Assembly: GCA_037189985.1 (NCBI GenBank)
Contig: JBBCJX010000012.1
Location: 68,709 to 132,708, forward strand
Source of the DNA: UBA2031 sp037189985
Lineage (GTDB): Bacteria > Pseudomonadota > Gammaproteobacteria > Pseudomonadales > Moraxellaceae
Length of the DNA: 64,000 nt
Reading direction: 5' to 3'
The first letter of the stretch is position 1. Each line of letters opens with the position of its first letter. Both the position numbers and the translations under genes were made by a program. Positions 28,046 through 37,296 of this stretch are shown here, piece after piece. The notes below the pieces were generated by a model that saw only the letters and a list, made by a program, of their open reading frames with translations, made no database searches and was not told where the DNA came from.

Positions 28046-28966
28046 ATGCGTCTCACTTCCCTGCTGCTGGCTGGCGGCCTTGCCCTTCTGGGCACCTTGT
28101 CCATGACCGCCCAGGCGGCCCGCCCGACCATTGCCGTACTGCCCTTCAGCGCAGACCGGCAGGTAGTCATCAGCAATGGCCGCTCGGTGATCTCCGGCAC
28201 CATCGAAGACCAGACCTCGCTGCTCACCAACGAACTCATTCACCAGTTGGTGGCAACACGCAAGTTCGACGTGCTGGAGCGCACGCGCGTTGATGACCTG
28301 ATCAAGGAGAAACAGTTCCAGGAAAGCGATTACGCCTCACCGGAAGAGGCCGGCAAGATTGCCCGCCTGCTGGGTGCGGATTATTTCGTGCTGGGACGCA
28401 TCGACGATTTTGGCGTGGAAGTGGAAAACAAGAGCATTCCCTACAGCACCCAGACCTACCAGCAGCATGAGGCAGAAATAGACCTTTACCTGCGTGTGAT
28501 CGATGCCCGTAGCGGCAAGGTCGTGGCGGCCGAAAAGTTCGAGAGTGAAACCAAGGTCCGCGTGAACAAGGACAAGAAGACCCCGAACGTGGGCAAGTTG
28601 CTGGTCAGCCAGGCCGCGCAGGAAATGGTCAGCCGCATCACCAATACCGTTTACCCCGTCAAGGTGGCACGTGTGGACGGCAAGACGCTCTACCTGAACC
28701 GTGGTGCCGACGGCAATTTCAAGGCGGGTGATCTGGTGTCGGTCTACAGCCAGGGCCAGGCCATTGTCGACAGCGATACAGGTGAAACCCTGGGCAACAC
28801 CGAGAACGAGATCGCACAGGCACGCGTGAGCACTGTCGAAGCCCGCTTCACCAAGGCGGAACTGACATCGGAGGCAGCGGTGAAAGAAGGCATGCTGATC
28901 CGCAAGCTGCCCGCCACCAAAGCCGCTGCTCCCGCAGCCGACCTGCCACCGGGACCCCGCTGGTAA
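28046..28966 (+). CDS. Secreted CsgG/HfaB-like protein with C-terminal FlgT-like domain
   Basis: 306 residues, start behind CCGGAGG. A signal peptide ends at residue 24 (MTAQAARP) without a lipobox cysteine, so it is periplasmic and not a lipoprotein, unlike CsgG. Residues 25-190 match the CsgG-type fold (PTIAVLPF, TNELIHQLVATRKFDVLERT, GADYFVLGRIDDF). Residues 205-290 (VDGKTLYLNRGADGNFKAGD, then LVSVY) resemble the FlgT C-terminal domain. It lies 82 bases before the three lipoprotein genes that end with lpoB, itself a small CsgG-fold protein. Confidence 0.75.
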   Translation: MRLTSLLLAGGLALLGTLSMTAQAARPTIAVLPFSADRQVVISNGRSVISGTIEDQTSLLTNELIHQLVATRKFDVLERTRVDDLIKEKQFQESDYASPEEAGKIARLLGADYFVLGRIDDFGVEVENKSIPYSTQTYQQHEAEIDLYLRVIDARSGKVVAAEKFESETKVRVNKDKKTPNVGKLLVSQAAQEMVSRITNTVYPVKVARVDGKTLYLNRGADGNFKAGDLVSVYSQGQAIVDSDTGETLGNTENEIAQARVSTVEARFTKAELTSEAAVKEGMLIRKLPATKAAAPAADLPPGPRW

Positions 28967-29048
28967 AAACAGCCTCTTCCCCGGCATCATCACGGCAGCC
29001 CTAGGGCCGACATATCCACACTAATGCGACAGGAAAGTCCCTAACTTC

Positions 29049-30425
29049 ATGCACCCCTCCCGCCTTGCCGGACTGTTGCTGCTGCCTCTGTTGCTGGGCG
29101 GGTGTGCCTCTTCGTCCGTGCTGTCGCCCTATCCCGGACAGGCCAGTGCCTGGCGTGCCGCACTGGATGCCGGCAATCCGCCAGCGGCCATCAGCAAGAT
29201 CGGCCAGAAGACCACGGGGGGAGACGGCACGCTTTACCTGCTGGAAAGCGGCCGTATCCAGCAGCTTGCCGGCCAGGCAGCTGAAAGCCAGGCCGCTTTT
29301 GACAGTGCCATTGCGCGGTTCCAGCGCCAGGATGATCGTGCCGTGATATCGGCTTCGTCCTATGCCGCCTCCGGCGCCAGCCTCCTGACCAACGACAATG
29401 CCCGACCCTACGAAGGACACACCTACGAACGTGTCTTCGTGCACCAGTACCAGGCCCTGAACTACCTGGCCCAGGGCAACGCCAGCGGCGCCCTGGTCGA
29501 GGTCCGGCGCGCCAATCAGGTCCAGGTAGACGCAGCCGCAAAGAAAGAGGGCAAGATCGACAGCGCCCGTTCCGACGCCGAAAACAAGGGCTTCGATGCC
29601 GAGCGCTACGACAACTACTTCAGTGCCATGGACCTGGCCGCAGGCCGCGTGAAGACAGGTTTCCAGAACGCCGCCACCTTCTATCTCTCGGGTCTGATCT
29701 ACGAAGCCGCAGGCCAACCCAACGATGCCTACATCGACTACCGCAAGGCACTGGAGCTGGTCCCGGAAAATCCCTACCTGCAAAAGGATGTCGTGCGCAC
29801 CGGGCTCAAGGTCGGGCTGGACGACGTGCAGAAACTGGCCAGCCAGATCGGCAAGGTGAAAACCGGCCCGGCAGCGGGCGAAGGCGAGCTGGTGATCTAT
29901 CTGGAAGAAGGCTATGTACCGGCCAAGCAGCCGGTGAGCATCCCGATCTGGACCTCCAAAACCATGAATTCGGTGAGCTTCCCGCTGTATGCCGACAGCA
30001 CTGCACCGCGTGCCATGGTGGTCCATGTGGATGGCAGTGCCCTTGAAACCTCGCTGCTGGTGGATACCCGCGCGCTGGCCGTCCGTACACTCAAGGATGA
30101 AGTGCCCGCGATGCTGGCCCGCGCCTTCCTGCGCCTTCTCACCAAACAGGAAATGCAACGTCAGGCCCAGAACAATGACAGCACCGGCCTCCTGGGCCTG
30201 GTCACCACGGTCTACAGTCTGGTCACCGACCAACCTGACCTGCGTTCCTGGCTGACGCTGCCCGGCAGCGGCCAGGTCCTGCGCCTGCCACTGGCCACCG
30301 GCGAACACCAGATCTCCCTGCCTGGCATGACACCTCTGGCCGTGAGCGTGCGGGCCGGACGACCAACACTTGTGCACTTGGCCGTTCTGCCCGGCAGGAC
30401 TTACAGTCGGGTCTATCCGCTTTGA
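29049..30425 (+). CDS. COG3014-type lipoprotein
   Basis: 458 residues with a lipoprotein signal ending LLLGGCASS. A helical TPR-like region (LYLLESGRIQQLAGQAAESQ, ALNYLAQGNASGALVEVRRA, GLIYEAAGQPNDAYIDYRKA) fills the first half. The second half is beta-rich (GELVIYLEEGYVPAKQPVSI). This matches the COG3014 outer-membrane lipoproteins that lie before ycfL-like and lpoB-like genes in Vibrio, Shewanella and relatives. Function not established. The next gene begins 49 bases later. Confidence 0.8.
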   Translation: MHPSRLAGLLLLPLLLGGCASSSVLSPYPGQASAWRAALDAGNPPAAISKIGQKTTGGDGTLYLLESGRIQQLAGQAAESQAAFDSAIARFQRQDDRAVISASSYAASGASLLTNDNARPYEGHTYERVFVHQYQALNYLAQGNASGALVEVRRANQVQVDAAAKKEGKIDSARSDAENKGFDAERYDNYFSAMDLAAGRVKTGFQNAATFYLSGLIYEAAGQPNDAYIDYRKALELVPENPYLQKDVVRTGLKVGLDDVQKLASQIGKVKTGPAAGEGELVIYLEEGYVPAKQPVSIPIWTSKTMNSVSFPLYADSTAPRAMVVHVDGSALETSLLVDTRALAVRTLKDEVPAMLARAFLRLLTKQEMQRQAQNNDSTGLLGLVTTVYSLVTDQPDLRSWLTLPGSGQVLRLPLATGEHQISLPGMTPLAVSVRAGRPTLVHLAVLPGRTYSRVYPL

Positions 30426-30474
30426 ATACCCCTCCCCGGAAGCGGGAAAAACAATCAGCCATCAGGAGAGCATC

Positions 30475-30855
30475 ATGAAACGCATCCTCACTGCCGCTTT
30501 GCTGGGCAGCACGCTGGCACTGGCCGCCTGCAGCAGCTCGCCCCAGCTCATCAACTACCGTGGTGGCGATCTCAAGGGTGTCATCGAGGTGGAGAAGTCC
30601 GCCGTTGTCCTTACCGAGGGCGGCCTGCCGCAGGCCAAGGCCATCCTCAAGAATGACAGCCGCGTCACGCAGAAATTCGAATACAAGTTTGTCTGGTTCG
30701 ACGAGAACGACATGCCGCTCGACGAAGACAACCGCCCCTGGCGCTCTGCCAACCTCAAGGGCAAGGACACGGTGAGCGTGGGCGGCACAGGCCCCACCGA
30801 CCGCGCCAAGAAATTCCAGATCCAAGTACGCGAACCGCAAGAGGTGACGAAATAA
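30475..30855 (+). CDS. YcfL-like lipoprotein (DUF1425)
   Basis: 126 residues from the ATG at 30475 behind AGGAGAG, with lipobox LALAACSSS. The mature part matches YcfL: an immunoglobulin-like beta sandwich with QAKAILKNDSRVTQKFEYKF and VWFDENDMPLD. The stop overlaps the lpoB start (TAATG). In E. coli ycfL also precedes lpoB (ycfM). Confidence 0.85.
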   Translation: MKRILTAALLGSTLALAACSSSPQLINYRGGDLKGVIEVEKSAVVLTEGGLPQAKAILKNDSRVTQKFEYKFVWFDENDMPLDEDNRPWRSANLKGKDTVSVGGTGPTDRAKKFQIQVREPQEVTK

Positions 30856-31469
30856 TGAAAAACACGGCAATGAAACGCACACTGATCCTGCTGCCGCTGG
30901 TAGCCGCCGGCCTGCTCGGCATCAATGGTTGCTCCACCGTGCAGTATGGCGATGCAACGGCTGTTGAAACCGTGAACACCGATTTCGGTTCCACCGACCT
31001 GCAGATGATCGCGGAAAAAATGGTGGACGACCTGCTGGCCTCCCCGGCCATGGCCGAGATCGCCCCTTCAGGCAAGCGCCCCATCCTCTTCGTCGACACC
31101 ATCAAGAACAAGACGCTGGAGCACATCGACACGGAATCCATCACCGACACCATTTCCACCAAGCTGCTGAACTCAGGCCGCTTCCGTTTCGTGGACATGA
31201 CCAAGGTCGACGCCATTGCCAAGCAGCTCGACTACCAGAAGAACAGCGGCTTCGTGGATGAAGCCAAGTCGGTGCAGGTGGGTCGTCAGGTGGGCGCACA
31301 GTTCATGCTCTACGGCAACTTCGCCTCTATCCAGAAGACAGCCGGCTCCACCAAGGATGTCTATTACAAGTTCACCATGAAGCTCACCAATATCGAGAGC
31401 GGCCTGGTGGAGTTCCAGAGCGAGAAGGAAATCCGCAAGACCAAGAAGAAATCCCTGCTTGGCGGCTGA
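30855..31469 (+). CDS. lpoB: Penicillin-binding protein activator lipoprotein LpoB
   Basis: 204 residues. Lipobox GINGCSTV, then a short linker and the LpoB core: FGSTDLQMIAEKMVDDLLAS, KRPILFVDTIKNKTLEHIDT, RFRFVDMTKVDAIAKQLDYQ, VGRQVGAQFMLYGNFASI. It is an outer-membrane lipoprotein that reaches through peptidoglycan to activate PBP1b. The linker is much shorter than in E. coli LpoB. Last gene of the cluster, followed by a terminator. Confidence 0.88.
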   Translation: MKNTAMKRTLILLPLVAAGLLGINGCSTVQYGDATAVETVNTDFGSTDLQMIAEKMVDDLLASPAMAEIAPSGKRPILFVDTIKNKTLEHIDTESITDTISTKLLNSGRFRFVDMTKVDAIAKQLDYQKNSGFVDEAKSVQVGRQVGAQFMLYGNFASIQKTAGSTKDVYYKFTMKLTNIESGLVEFQSEKEIRKTKKKSLLGG

Positions 31470-31483
31470 TACAGCCTGTTTGT

Positions 31484-31510
31484 GAAAAAGCCCGCAGATG
31501 CGGGCTTTTT
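31484..31510. terminator. Terminator between converging genes
   Basis: GAAAAAGCCCGCAGATGCGG then GCTTTTT: stem AAAAAGCCCGC/GCGGGCTTTTT. It lies 14 bases after lpoB and 29 bases beyond the end of the minus-strand solute-binding gene, so it can serve both. Confidence 0.88.
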
Positions 31511-31539
31511 CATGTCTTTCTCACGAGTGGGGTCGGCCC

Positions 31540-32583
31540 TCACTCATCCTTGAGCGTGCACTCGTAATTGGCAGGATCACGCGTGCAACGGATACGCTTG
31601 AGTATCTTCATCGTGCGTGGATCGTAGACACCGTCGTTCGTCAGCATGATGCGCGCCTCGCGCATCATCTTGGTGTACTTCTCCTTGTCTTCCGGCGACA
31701 GGTCCATCCACTTGTCTGCCGGAATGTCTTTCTCGGCCTGATGAATGGCTTCAAACGCCTTGGGCACCTGTGCCGCAATGTATTCACGGGCAAGCTGGCC
31801 GATATTGACGCCCTGCGGCATCTTGCTGCGGCGTATCAGGAAAGTGCCTGTCACGTTCACCAGCGGAAAGCGGTAGATCGCTCCCTTGGTGCCGATGCCC
31901 TTGTAAAGCTCCAGCGGTTTGTAGGCGATGGCCGGGCAGGCAATGATGTCGACCTGCCCGTTGTTGAACTTGCCGAAGAAGTTGCTGATGTCCGATGCTA
32001 CCGGCTGGGCTCCCATGGCCTGTACCAGCTTGGCCTGGGAATGGTCCCACTCCAGCACCGCGACTTTCTTGCCGGCTGCCTTTTCCACGGAGTTGATGGC
32101 ACGATCATTCACCATCACATAGGCCGCACCCAGCGGCACGATGCCGGCCACTTCGTAGTCGCCGGAGACCAGAAGATTGGCGACATTGGGTTTGGCCAGC
32201 AACTGCACCAGATCGTTGACCTGCTGGTATGACATCAGCCCGCCGATGGCATCAATGGAGCCGGCAAACTTCACGAACTGGCGGGCACGCAGGGAGGACA
32301 TGTTCACGGCATCACACTGACCGACACGAAAACTCTCGGCCGCAATGCGCTCATCAATGAATGCCTGGAGTTGCAGGTCTATGCCCCATTTGCGCGCTTC
32401 CAGCGCCTGGTCCTTGGCCATCTGGTAGCCGGGACCACTTGCTCCGCCCGGATCAAAGATGCAGGTCTTGACCACTGTCAGTGGCTTGGCTGGCTGGACC
32501 GGGGCCGCGACGGCCTGGGGAACAAGAAAACCGGAAAAAGCAGCAAGGAGCGCTGCGACAGGAACACCAAACTTCGTGGACAT
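31540..32583 (-). CDS. Putative periplasmic solute-binding protein (TRAP-like, DUF6091 type), copy 1
   Basis: 347 residues with a signal peptide ending near residue 26 (AVAAPVQ). The mature protein has KTCIFDPGGASGPGYQMAKD, SSLRARQFVKFAGSIDAIGG, GIVPLGAAYVMVNDRAINSV, GKFNNGQVDIIACPAIAYKP and a C-terminal Cys pair. I recognise it as a putative solute-binding family of marine gammaproteobacteria, related to TRAP receptors. No transporter genes are adjacent. A close paralogue lies directly upstream at 32700-33740. Confidence 0.7.
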   Translation of the reverse strand: MSTKFGVPVAALLAAFSGFLVPQAVAAPVQPAKPLTVVKTCIFDPGGASGPGYQMAKDQALEARKWGIDLQLQAFIDERIAAESFRVGQCDAVNMSSLRARQFVKFAGSIDAIGGLMSYQQVNDLVQLLAKPNVANLLVSGDYEVAGIVPLGAAYVMVNDRAINSVEKAAGKKVAVLEWDHSQAKLVQAMGAQPVASDISNFFGKFNNGQVDIIACPAIAYKPLELYKGIGTKGAIYRFPLVNVTGTFLIRRSKMPQGVNIGQLAREYIAAQVPKAFEAIHQAEKDIPADKWMDLSPEDKEKYTKMMREARIMLTNDGVYDPRTMKILKRIRCTRDPANYECTLKDE

Positions 32584-32699
32584 GATCAGCCTGCAGGGTT
32601 TTGCCGTGGAAAACCGGAAACGCTAAAGCAATCCCGCATGCAGACAAATACCGGGAACTATCATTCTGATTGACTGGATATCACGGCAGCTTGCCGGCT

Positions 32700-33740
32700 T
32701 CATTCATCCGGCAGCGTACATTCGGCGTTGCCGGGCTCATGCTTGCAGCGTATGCGCTTGAGCAGGCTCATCATGCGCGTATCGTAAATGCCTTCACGTG
32801 TCAGCAGCAGACGCGCCTCCCGCATCATGATGAGATAGCGCTTCTGGTCACCGGGCTCCAGCGCCATCCAGTAGTGGGATGGAATCTCCCTTTCCATCTG
32901 CTGGATCGCTGCTACCGCGGATGCCACCCGTGATGCGGCGTAGTCACGCGCGAGTTGGCCTATGTCCCGGCCTGCCGGCATCCGGCTGCGGCGCAGTACG
33001 AAGGAAGCCGTCACGTTCACCAAGGGAAAATGATAGATCGCACCTTTGCTTCCCAGCCCCCGGTGCAACTCCAGCGGCTTGAAGGCAATGGCCGGACAGG
33101 CAATGACGTCGACCTGTCCGTTGTTGAACTTGCCGAAGTAATCGCGGATATCCGACGCAACCGGGCGGGCGCCAAGTGCCCTGACCAGCTCAGCCTGGGA
33201 GCGATCCCAGTCCAGCACCGCGATTTTCTTGCCGGCTGCCGCCTCCACCGAATCGATGGTACGGTCATTCACCATCACATAGGCCGCGCCCAGCGGCACA
33301 ATGCCCCCGACTTCGTAATCGCCTTCGATCATGAGGCGGCCCACTTTCGGATTGGCGAGCAGACGCACGAAATCTTCTACCTGCGGATAGGCCATGAGCC
33401 CGCCAATCGCGTCCACCGAGCCGGCAAATTTCACGAATTGACGTGCACGCAAAGAGGAAATCACTGCCGCATCACAGTCACCCGCCTTGAAACTGTCTGC
33501 AGCTACCGTTTCATCCGTGAAAGCCCGCAAGTCAAGAACCATGCCCCACTTGCGCGCTTCAAGTGCTTGGTCACGTGCCATCAGATAAATGGGGCCTTGC
33601 TGCCCGGCAGGGTCAAAGACACAGGTTGTCACGTTCAACAACCCGTCGGTACCGATGCGGGCATCCGCACAGACCATGCCCGACACCGCAAGAAGCATGA
33701 TGAAAAAAACGGCTGCGATATGCCGTTGCATGCTGGCCAT
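32700..33740 (-). CDS. Putative periplasmic solute-binding protein (TRAP-like, DUF6091 type), copy 2
   Basis: 346 residues, signal peptide ending near 26 (GMVCADARI). It aligns end to end with copy 1, with well over half of positions identical by eye: TCVFDPAGQQGPIYLMARDQ, SLRARQFVKFAGSVDAIGG, FGKFNNGQVDVIACPAIAFK, LLKRIRC and the ending ECTLPDE. The two are tandem duplicates separated by 116 bases. No permease is near, so they may work with a distant transporter or serve another role. Confidence 0.7.
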   Translation of the reverse strand: MASMQRHIAAVFFIMLLAVSGMVCADARIGTDGLLNVTTCVFDPAGQQGPIYLMARDQALEARKWGMVLDLRAFTDETVAADSFKAGDCDAAVISSLRARQFVKFAGSVDAIGGLMAYPQVEDFVRLLANPKVGRLMIEGDYEVGGIVPLGAAYVMVNDRTIDSVEAAAGKKIAVLDWDRSQAELVRALGARPVASDIRDYFGKFNNGQVDVIACPAIAFKPLELHRGLGSKGAIYHFPLVNVTASFVLRRSRMPAGRDIGQLARDYAASRVASAVAAIQQMEREIPSHYWMALEPGDQKRYLIMMREARLLLTREGIYDTRMMSLLKRIRCKHEPGNAECTLPDE

Positions 33741-33876
33741 GACTCACCTGTTGTTGTTTTTATCCGGCAGCACAAGCAAAGCCACCCTCCACAGGAACGC
33801 TAATGGATTTCCCGGAACAGGCAATGTCGTCAAAAGCCAATCTGATTGACCCCGGATATTCCCTCTGCACGCACCA

Positions 33877-33908
33877 TGCAAAAGGCCCGGATGACCGGGC
33901 CTTTTGCA
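33877..33908 (-). terminator. Terminator of the EF-hand protein gene
   Basis: TGCAAAAGGCCCGG and CCGGGCCTTTTGCA form a perfect 14-base-pair stem with loop ATGA. It lies 17 bases beyond the stop of the minus-strand gene ending at 33925. Confidence 0.85.
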
Positions 33909-33924
33909 TTCAGGGAGGATGGGA

Positions 33925-36075
33925 TCAGAAATGTATCCAGCCCTGCGTGTAAGCCCACCAGAGGCCACCGGCAGCAATGATCGCCAAAGAGATCCAGAGC
34001 CAGCCCTGCTTCTTGCCGGCATAAGGATCACTCAGCGAGCGCTGTGCACCCTTGGGCAGTACGGCAAGCTGCGTCAGGGCAGTGCCGAAGGCGATATTGA
34101 TGCGTGCCTCGGTATTCACGGCCCAACCGTTGGCATCAAGAATGGGGGCGAGGTTGCGCTTGCGCAGCTTGAACCAGGCCAACAGCATGGAAGGGCCAGA
34201 AACCAGCAGGATCACGCCGAGGAAGGCCAGTGGCATCTGCCACCACTTGAGCGAGAGAAAGCCTGCTGCCACGGCGGCCAGCATGGTGCCGATGGCACCG
34301 ATGGCCAGGCCGATGGCGGCAAAAATACCGGCGAACTTGGCAATGTCGAAAGGTGCCGCCGCAGGTGTGGCCGCCGCTGCCGGAGCAGGTGCTGCTGCCG
34401 GTACATTTTCCACGTGCGTTGCCGATGCCGTGACACCGGCAGCCGATTTTTCTTCGATGGCCTTGTCGCGCGAGGCAGCCATTTTCTGCATCTGGTCGGA
34501 GATCATCTTTCCGATGCGACGATACGGTGTCCAGAAAGCCTCGCGCACACTGATGGGATGCTCGATCAGCTTCACCACATGCGCATCCCAGTCCTGCCCT
34601 TGGCGATCATAGAAAATGCCATTGCGGCCGTTCATGAGCTTGCCGGCATCACCGGCAGTCACTGCTGCCACGATGGTCTTCTTTTCTTCCGAGCCCTTGC
34701 GACTGCATTCGCAGTACACGAGATAGCTGCCACTCGCACCGGCCATGGCACTGTGCTTGCCCAGATCGTTGACCTGCACGACCAAGTCACAGCTCTTACC
34801 ATCGATATACAAGGTGCCTGCCTGGAAAATGGCTTTGTCATGCCCGGTATAAAAATCACGGAATGAAATGAAGTTGTTCAGCAAGGGAACCAGGTAGCGC
34901 TGGAAGCGCAGCAGCTTGTCGACATCCAGCAGGCTGGCAGCCTCGCCTTCGACGGCCTTGTCCTCAGCCACCAATGCCAGGAGCTTCTCGCGGAAATCGT
35001 TGCTGACAAGCCACTCGACGCGCGCAGGATCAAGCACATCGATGGCCTGCACGGGTTTTTCGGAAAGCCACAGGCGATGCGGTGCCACCTTGGCAGAAAT
35101 CGTTTTCCAGTCCGACTCGGACAGGGATTTCTTTTCACCCAGCAACGGCGCCACGAGCTTCTCGCGGAAATCAGCCACGGCTGCCGTCCAGCCCGGATTC
35201 ACTCCCTCCAGCAGCGGCAAGTCGCGCCCGGCCACGACATTGGCCAGCGGGAGGCGGGCAGCCTCTGTCGTACTGGCAAGATCCTGTGCCGCAAGACGGG
35301 TCAGTTCGGCCTCTTCTCCGTTCATGAGAGCGCCGGCACGCGGATCAAATGCTGCCATGCGTACACGATTGAAGAAGTCCTCTATTTTCCCGTAGAGGTC
35401 GGCCAGAGTGGCAATGGCAGTCGCACTGGCATCACCCAGTGGCAACAGGGAGGCATCGGCCTGGCTGCGCTTTTTCCAGGTGAGCAAGGCATCGGCCTGA
35501 AGAAAGAATTCGTTGATCTTTTCTTCGGAGATGGCAGCTTCGCCGCTGCGATCTTTTTCCGAGCCCAGCGCCTTGATGATGTCTTCGATGGCCAGCTTGA
35601 TTTCATCATCCTGTGTCATGCTGGCCGGCACGAGGCCATCGCCGTTGGGTTTTTCCGGTGGAAAGACCTTGGCAAGATCATCCGTATCCAGCACGGAAAG
35701 CGTTTTTGCATCCGGCTTTCCGGTATTGGTGAGCAGGCGCTGGGCCGATGCCGCCAGATGGCGGCCTGCTTCAGAATCATTCAGTGCAGAGAGCGGAAAA
35801 TCTTCACCCGAAAACAGCACCTTTGGACTGGACAGTACCGACAACGTCCACTCGACTGCATTCAGCAACTCAGGTGCGCGGATGCGGCCATCCTTGTCGG
35901 CATCGATGTATTCAAGCGTACGTGCATCGAACTCCAGTCCCTTGACCGGACAGGCCAGCGCAGCCCAGAGCTTCTGGTCCAGATTGCGCAGGTCGGCCAG
36001 ATCGGCAGGCTCGTCCAGCCTTACCTGGTCAAAACCGCCAGAGCGGAAAAAACGCCATTGATGGGAAGCTGCCAT
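33925..36075 (-). CDS. Large EF-hand protein with C-terminal membrane domain, unknown function
   Basis: 716 residues from the ATG at 36075 behind AGGAG; an upstream start would add 24 unlikely residues. A perfect EF-hand loop DADKDGRIRAPE sits at 58-69, and NGDGLVPASM near 145 may be a decayed second one. Residues 70-540 are soluble and alpha-helical. An Ala/Pro-rich linker near 580 leads to a hydrophobic hairpin (about 600-660) and one last helix at the C-terminus. There is no signal peptide, so the large domain is probably cytoplasmic. I do not recognise a named family. It ends at its own terminator and seems monocistronic. Confidence 0.75.
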   Translation of the reverse strand: MAASHQWRFFRSGGFDQVRLDEPADLADLRNLDQKLWAALACPVKGLEFDARTLEYIDADKDGRIRAPELLNAVEWTLSVLSSPKVLFSGEDFPLSALNDSEAGRHLAASAQRLLTNTGKPDAKTLSVLDTDDLAKVFPPEKPNGDGLVPASMTQDDEIKLAIEDIIKALGSEKDRSGEAAISEEKINEFFLQADALLTWKKRSQADASLLPLGDASATAIATLADLYGKIEDFFNRVRMAAFDPRAGALMNGEEAELTRLAAQDLASTTEAARLPLANVVAGRDLPLLEGVNPGWTAAVADFREKLVAPLLGEKKSLSESDWKTISAKVAPHRLWLSEKPVQAIDVLDPARVEWLVSNDFREKLLALVAEDKAVEGEAASLLDVDKLLRFQRYLVPLLNNFISFRDFYTGHDKAIFQAGTLYIDGKSCDLVVQVNDLGKHSAMAGASGSYLVYCECSRKGSEEKKTIVAAVTAGDAGKLMNGRNGIFYDRQGQDWDAHVVKLIEHPISVREAFWTPYRRIGKMISDQMQKMAASRDKAIEEKSAAGVTASATHVENVPAAAPAPAAAATPAAAPFDIAKFAGIFAAIGLAIGAIGTMLAAVAAGFLSLKWWQMPLAFLGVILLVSGPSMLLAWFKLRKRNLAPILDANGWAVNTEARINIAFGTALTQLAVLPKGAQRSLSDPYAGKKQGWLWISLAIIAAGGLWWAYTQGWIHF

Positions 36076-36212
36076 GAAGGACTCCTGTTTCTGAATCAAT
36101 GAAGGCTGTTGAACGGCAGCAGGCCAGGCACGGGCCTGAAGCGCCATGATACGGTTCGGCGAAAGGTTGAGAGGTTAGAAGAGGGGCCGTACCGGCTCAA
36201 GCAGGAAGGCAC

Positions 36213-37235
36213 TCAATCTGCCAGCATTTTCGACAAGGCATCATGGACCGCCTGACGCAGGTCGGCACGCTCGTTGGCAAGCTGGTGAGAGGCTTCCGGC
36301 AGCAACACGTCATGCTCCACACGGAAGTGGCTGCGCACAAAACGGTTGTTGTAGGCCCACTCCACGGTTTCGTCTCGTCCTCCCTGCACCAGCAGCACCG
36401 GCCAGTCGCAGGCCGGCAGGCGCGCCATGCGCGTGACCCAGCGCCGCAACGCACCTATCCAGCCCATGGGTACCCAGCGCGCCTGCAAGGGGTCTTTTTC
36501 ACTGACGAAACTGAGGTAATCCAGATCACTGCTGTTACGCCGGAAAACACGGGGCACGGCCGGGCGGAAGCGGTGGATCAGGCCATAACCGAAACGTATC
36601 TGCCACCATTGCGCGGGACGCAGCAAAGGCGCCAGCAGCAAGGCCTTGCGGAAAGCAGGAGCACGGCCACTGATGCAAGCGCTCAGGCCGTGGTCCATGG
36701 CAATGGCTCCTCCCATGCTGAGGCCAACCACATGGAAGGGCTGGGGAAGCTCACCACCATAGAGCGCCAGTGCTTCGTCCAGCACCTGCTGGTAATCCGC
36801 GAAGTCGGGAATGTCTGCACGCGCGCCACTGGAAAAACCGTGGCCAGGCTGGTCATAGATGAACACAGCATGGCCACGCTCCAGACAGTCACGCATGAGA
36901 TGACGATAGAGCCCGGAATGATCGAGATAGCCATGCAGGAAAAAAACCGTACCGCGCGCATTCGCGGGCAGGAAGACATGGGCCGCAATACGGTAGCCGC
37001 AGGCTTCGTACCACCCTTGGTAATGGCGCACCCCGGGCAGTGCGTGCTCAAGGTCAATGCCGTAAAAGCGCACATAATCGGCAATGGCGCCATGCAGGGG
37101 GGCATAGACCGCAAGATCCAGCTTGCGCATGGCTTGCTGCACAGCCTCGATGTCCAGTCCGGCAACAGGGGCGTCAGGAGACAGTGCCACGCCGGGAACC
37201 AACTCAGGGGCTGATGAAGTCTGATCGGATGTCAT
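36213..37235 (-). CDS. Alpha/beta hydrolase, lysophospholipase-like
   Basis: 340 residues, start behind GGAGG. Nucleophile elbow GLSMGGA, oxyanion region FFLHGYLDHSGLYRHL, YDQPGHGFSSG, catalytic Asp in VQGGRDETVEW and His in EASHQLANER form a complete triad. The pattern is that of monoacylglycerol lipase/lysophospholipase (serine aminopeptidase S33-type) proteins. No signal peptide. Divergent from cobB across 61 bases. Natural substrate unknown. Confidence 0.85.
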   Translation of the reverse strand: MTSDQTSSAPELVPGVALSPDAPVAGLDIEAVQQAMRKLDLAVYAPLHGAIADYVRFYGIDLEHALPGVRHYQGWYEACGYRIAAHVFLPANARGTVFFLHGYLDHSGLYRHLMRDCLERGHAVFIYDQPGHGFSSGARADIPDFADYQQVLDEALALYGGELPQPFHVVGLSMGGAIAMDHGLSACISGRAPAFRKALLLAPLLRPAQWWQIRFGYGLIHRFRPAVPRVFRRNSSDLDYLSFVSEKDPLQARWVPMGWIGALRRWVTRMARLPACDWPVLLVQGGRDETVEWAYNNRFVRSHFRVEHDVLLPEASHQLANERADLRQAVHDALSKMLAD

Positions 37236-37296
37236 GCAGCCTCCGTGGCAAGGACAATGAAAGCTTTATAGCATGCTCGCAAGGACAGGAGTGGGC

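Noticed and set aside
29001..30377. A 458-residue open frame on the minus strand opposite the COG3014 lipoprotein gene
   Set aside because: Antisense shadow without motifs; the plus-strand gene has a signal peptide, lipobox and family match.
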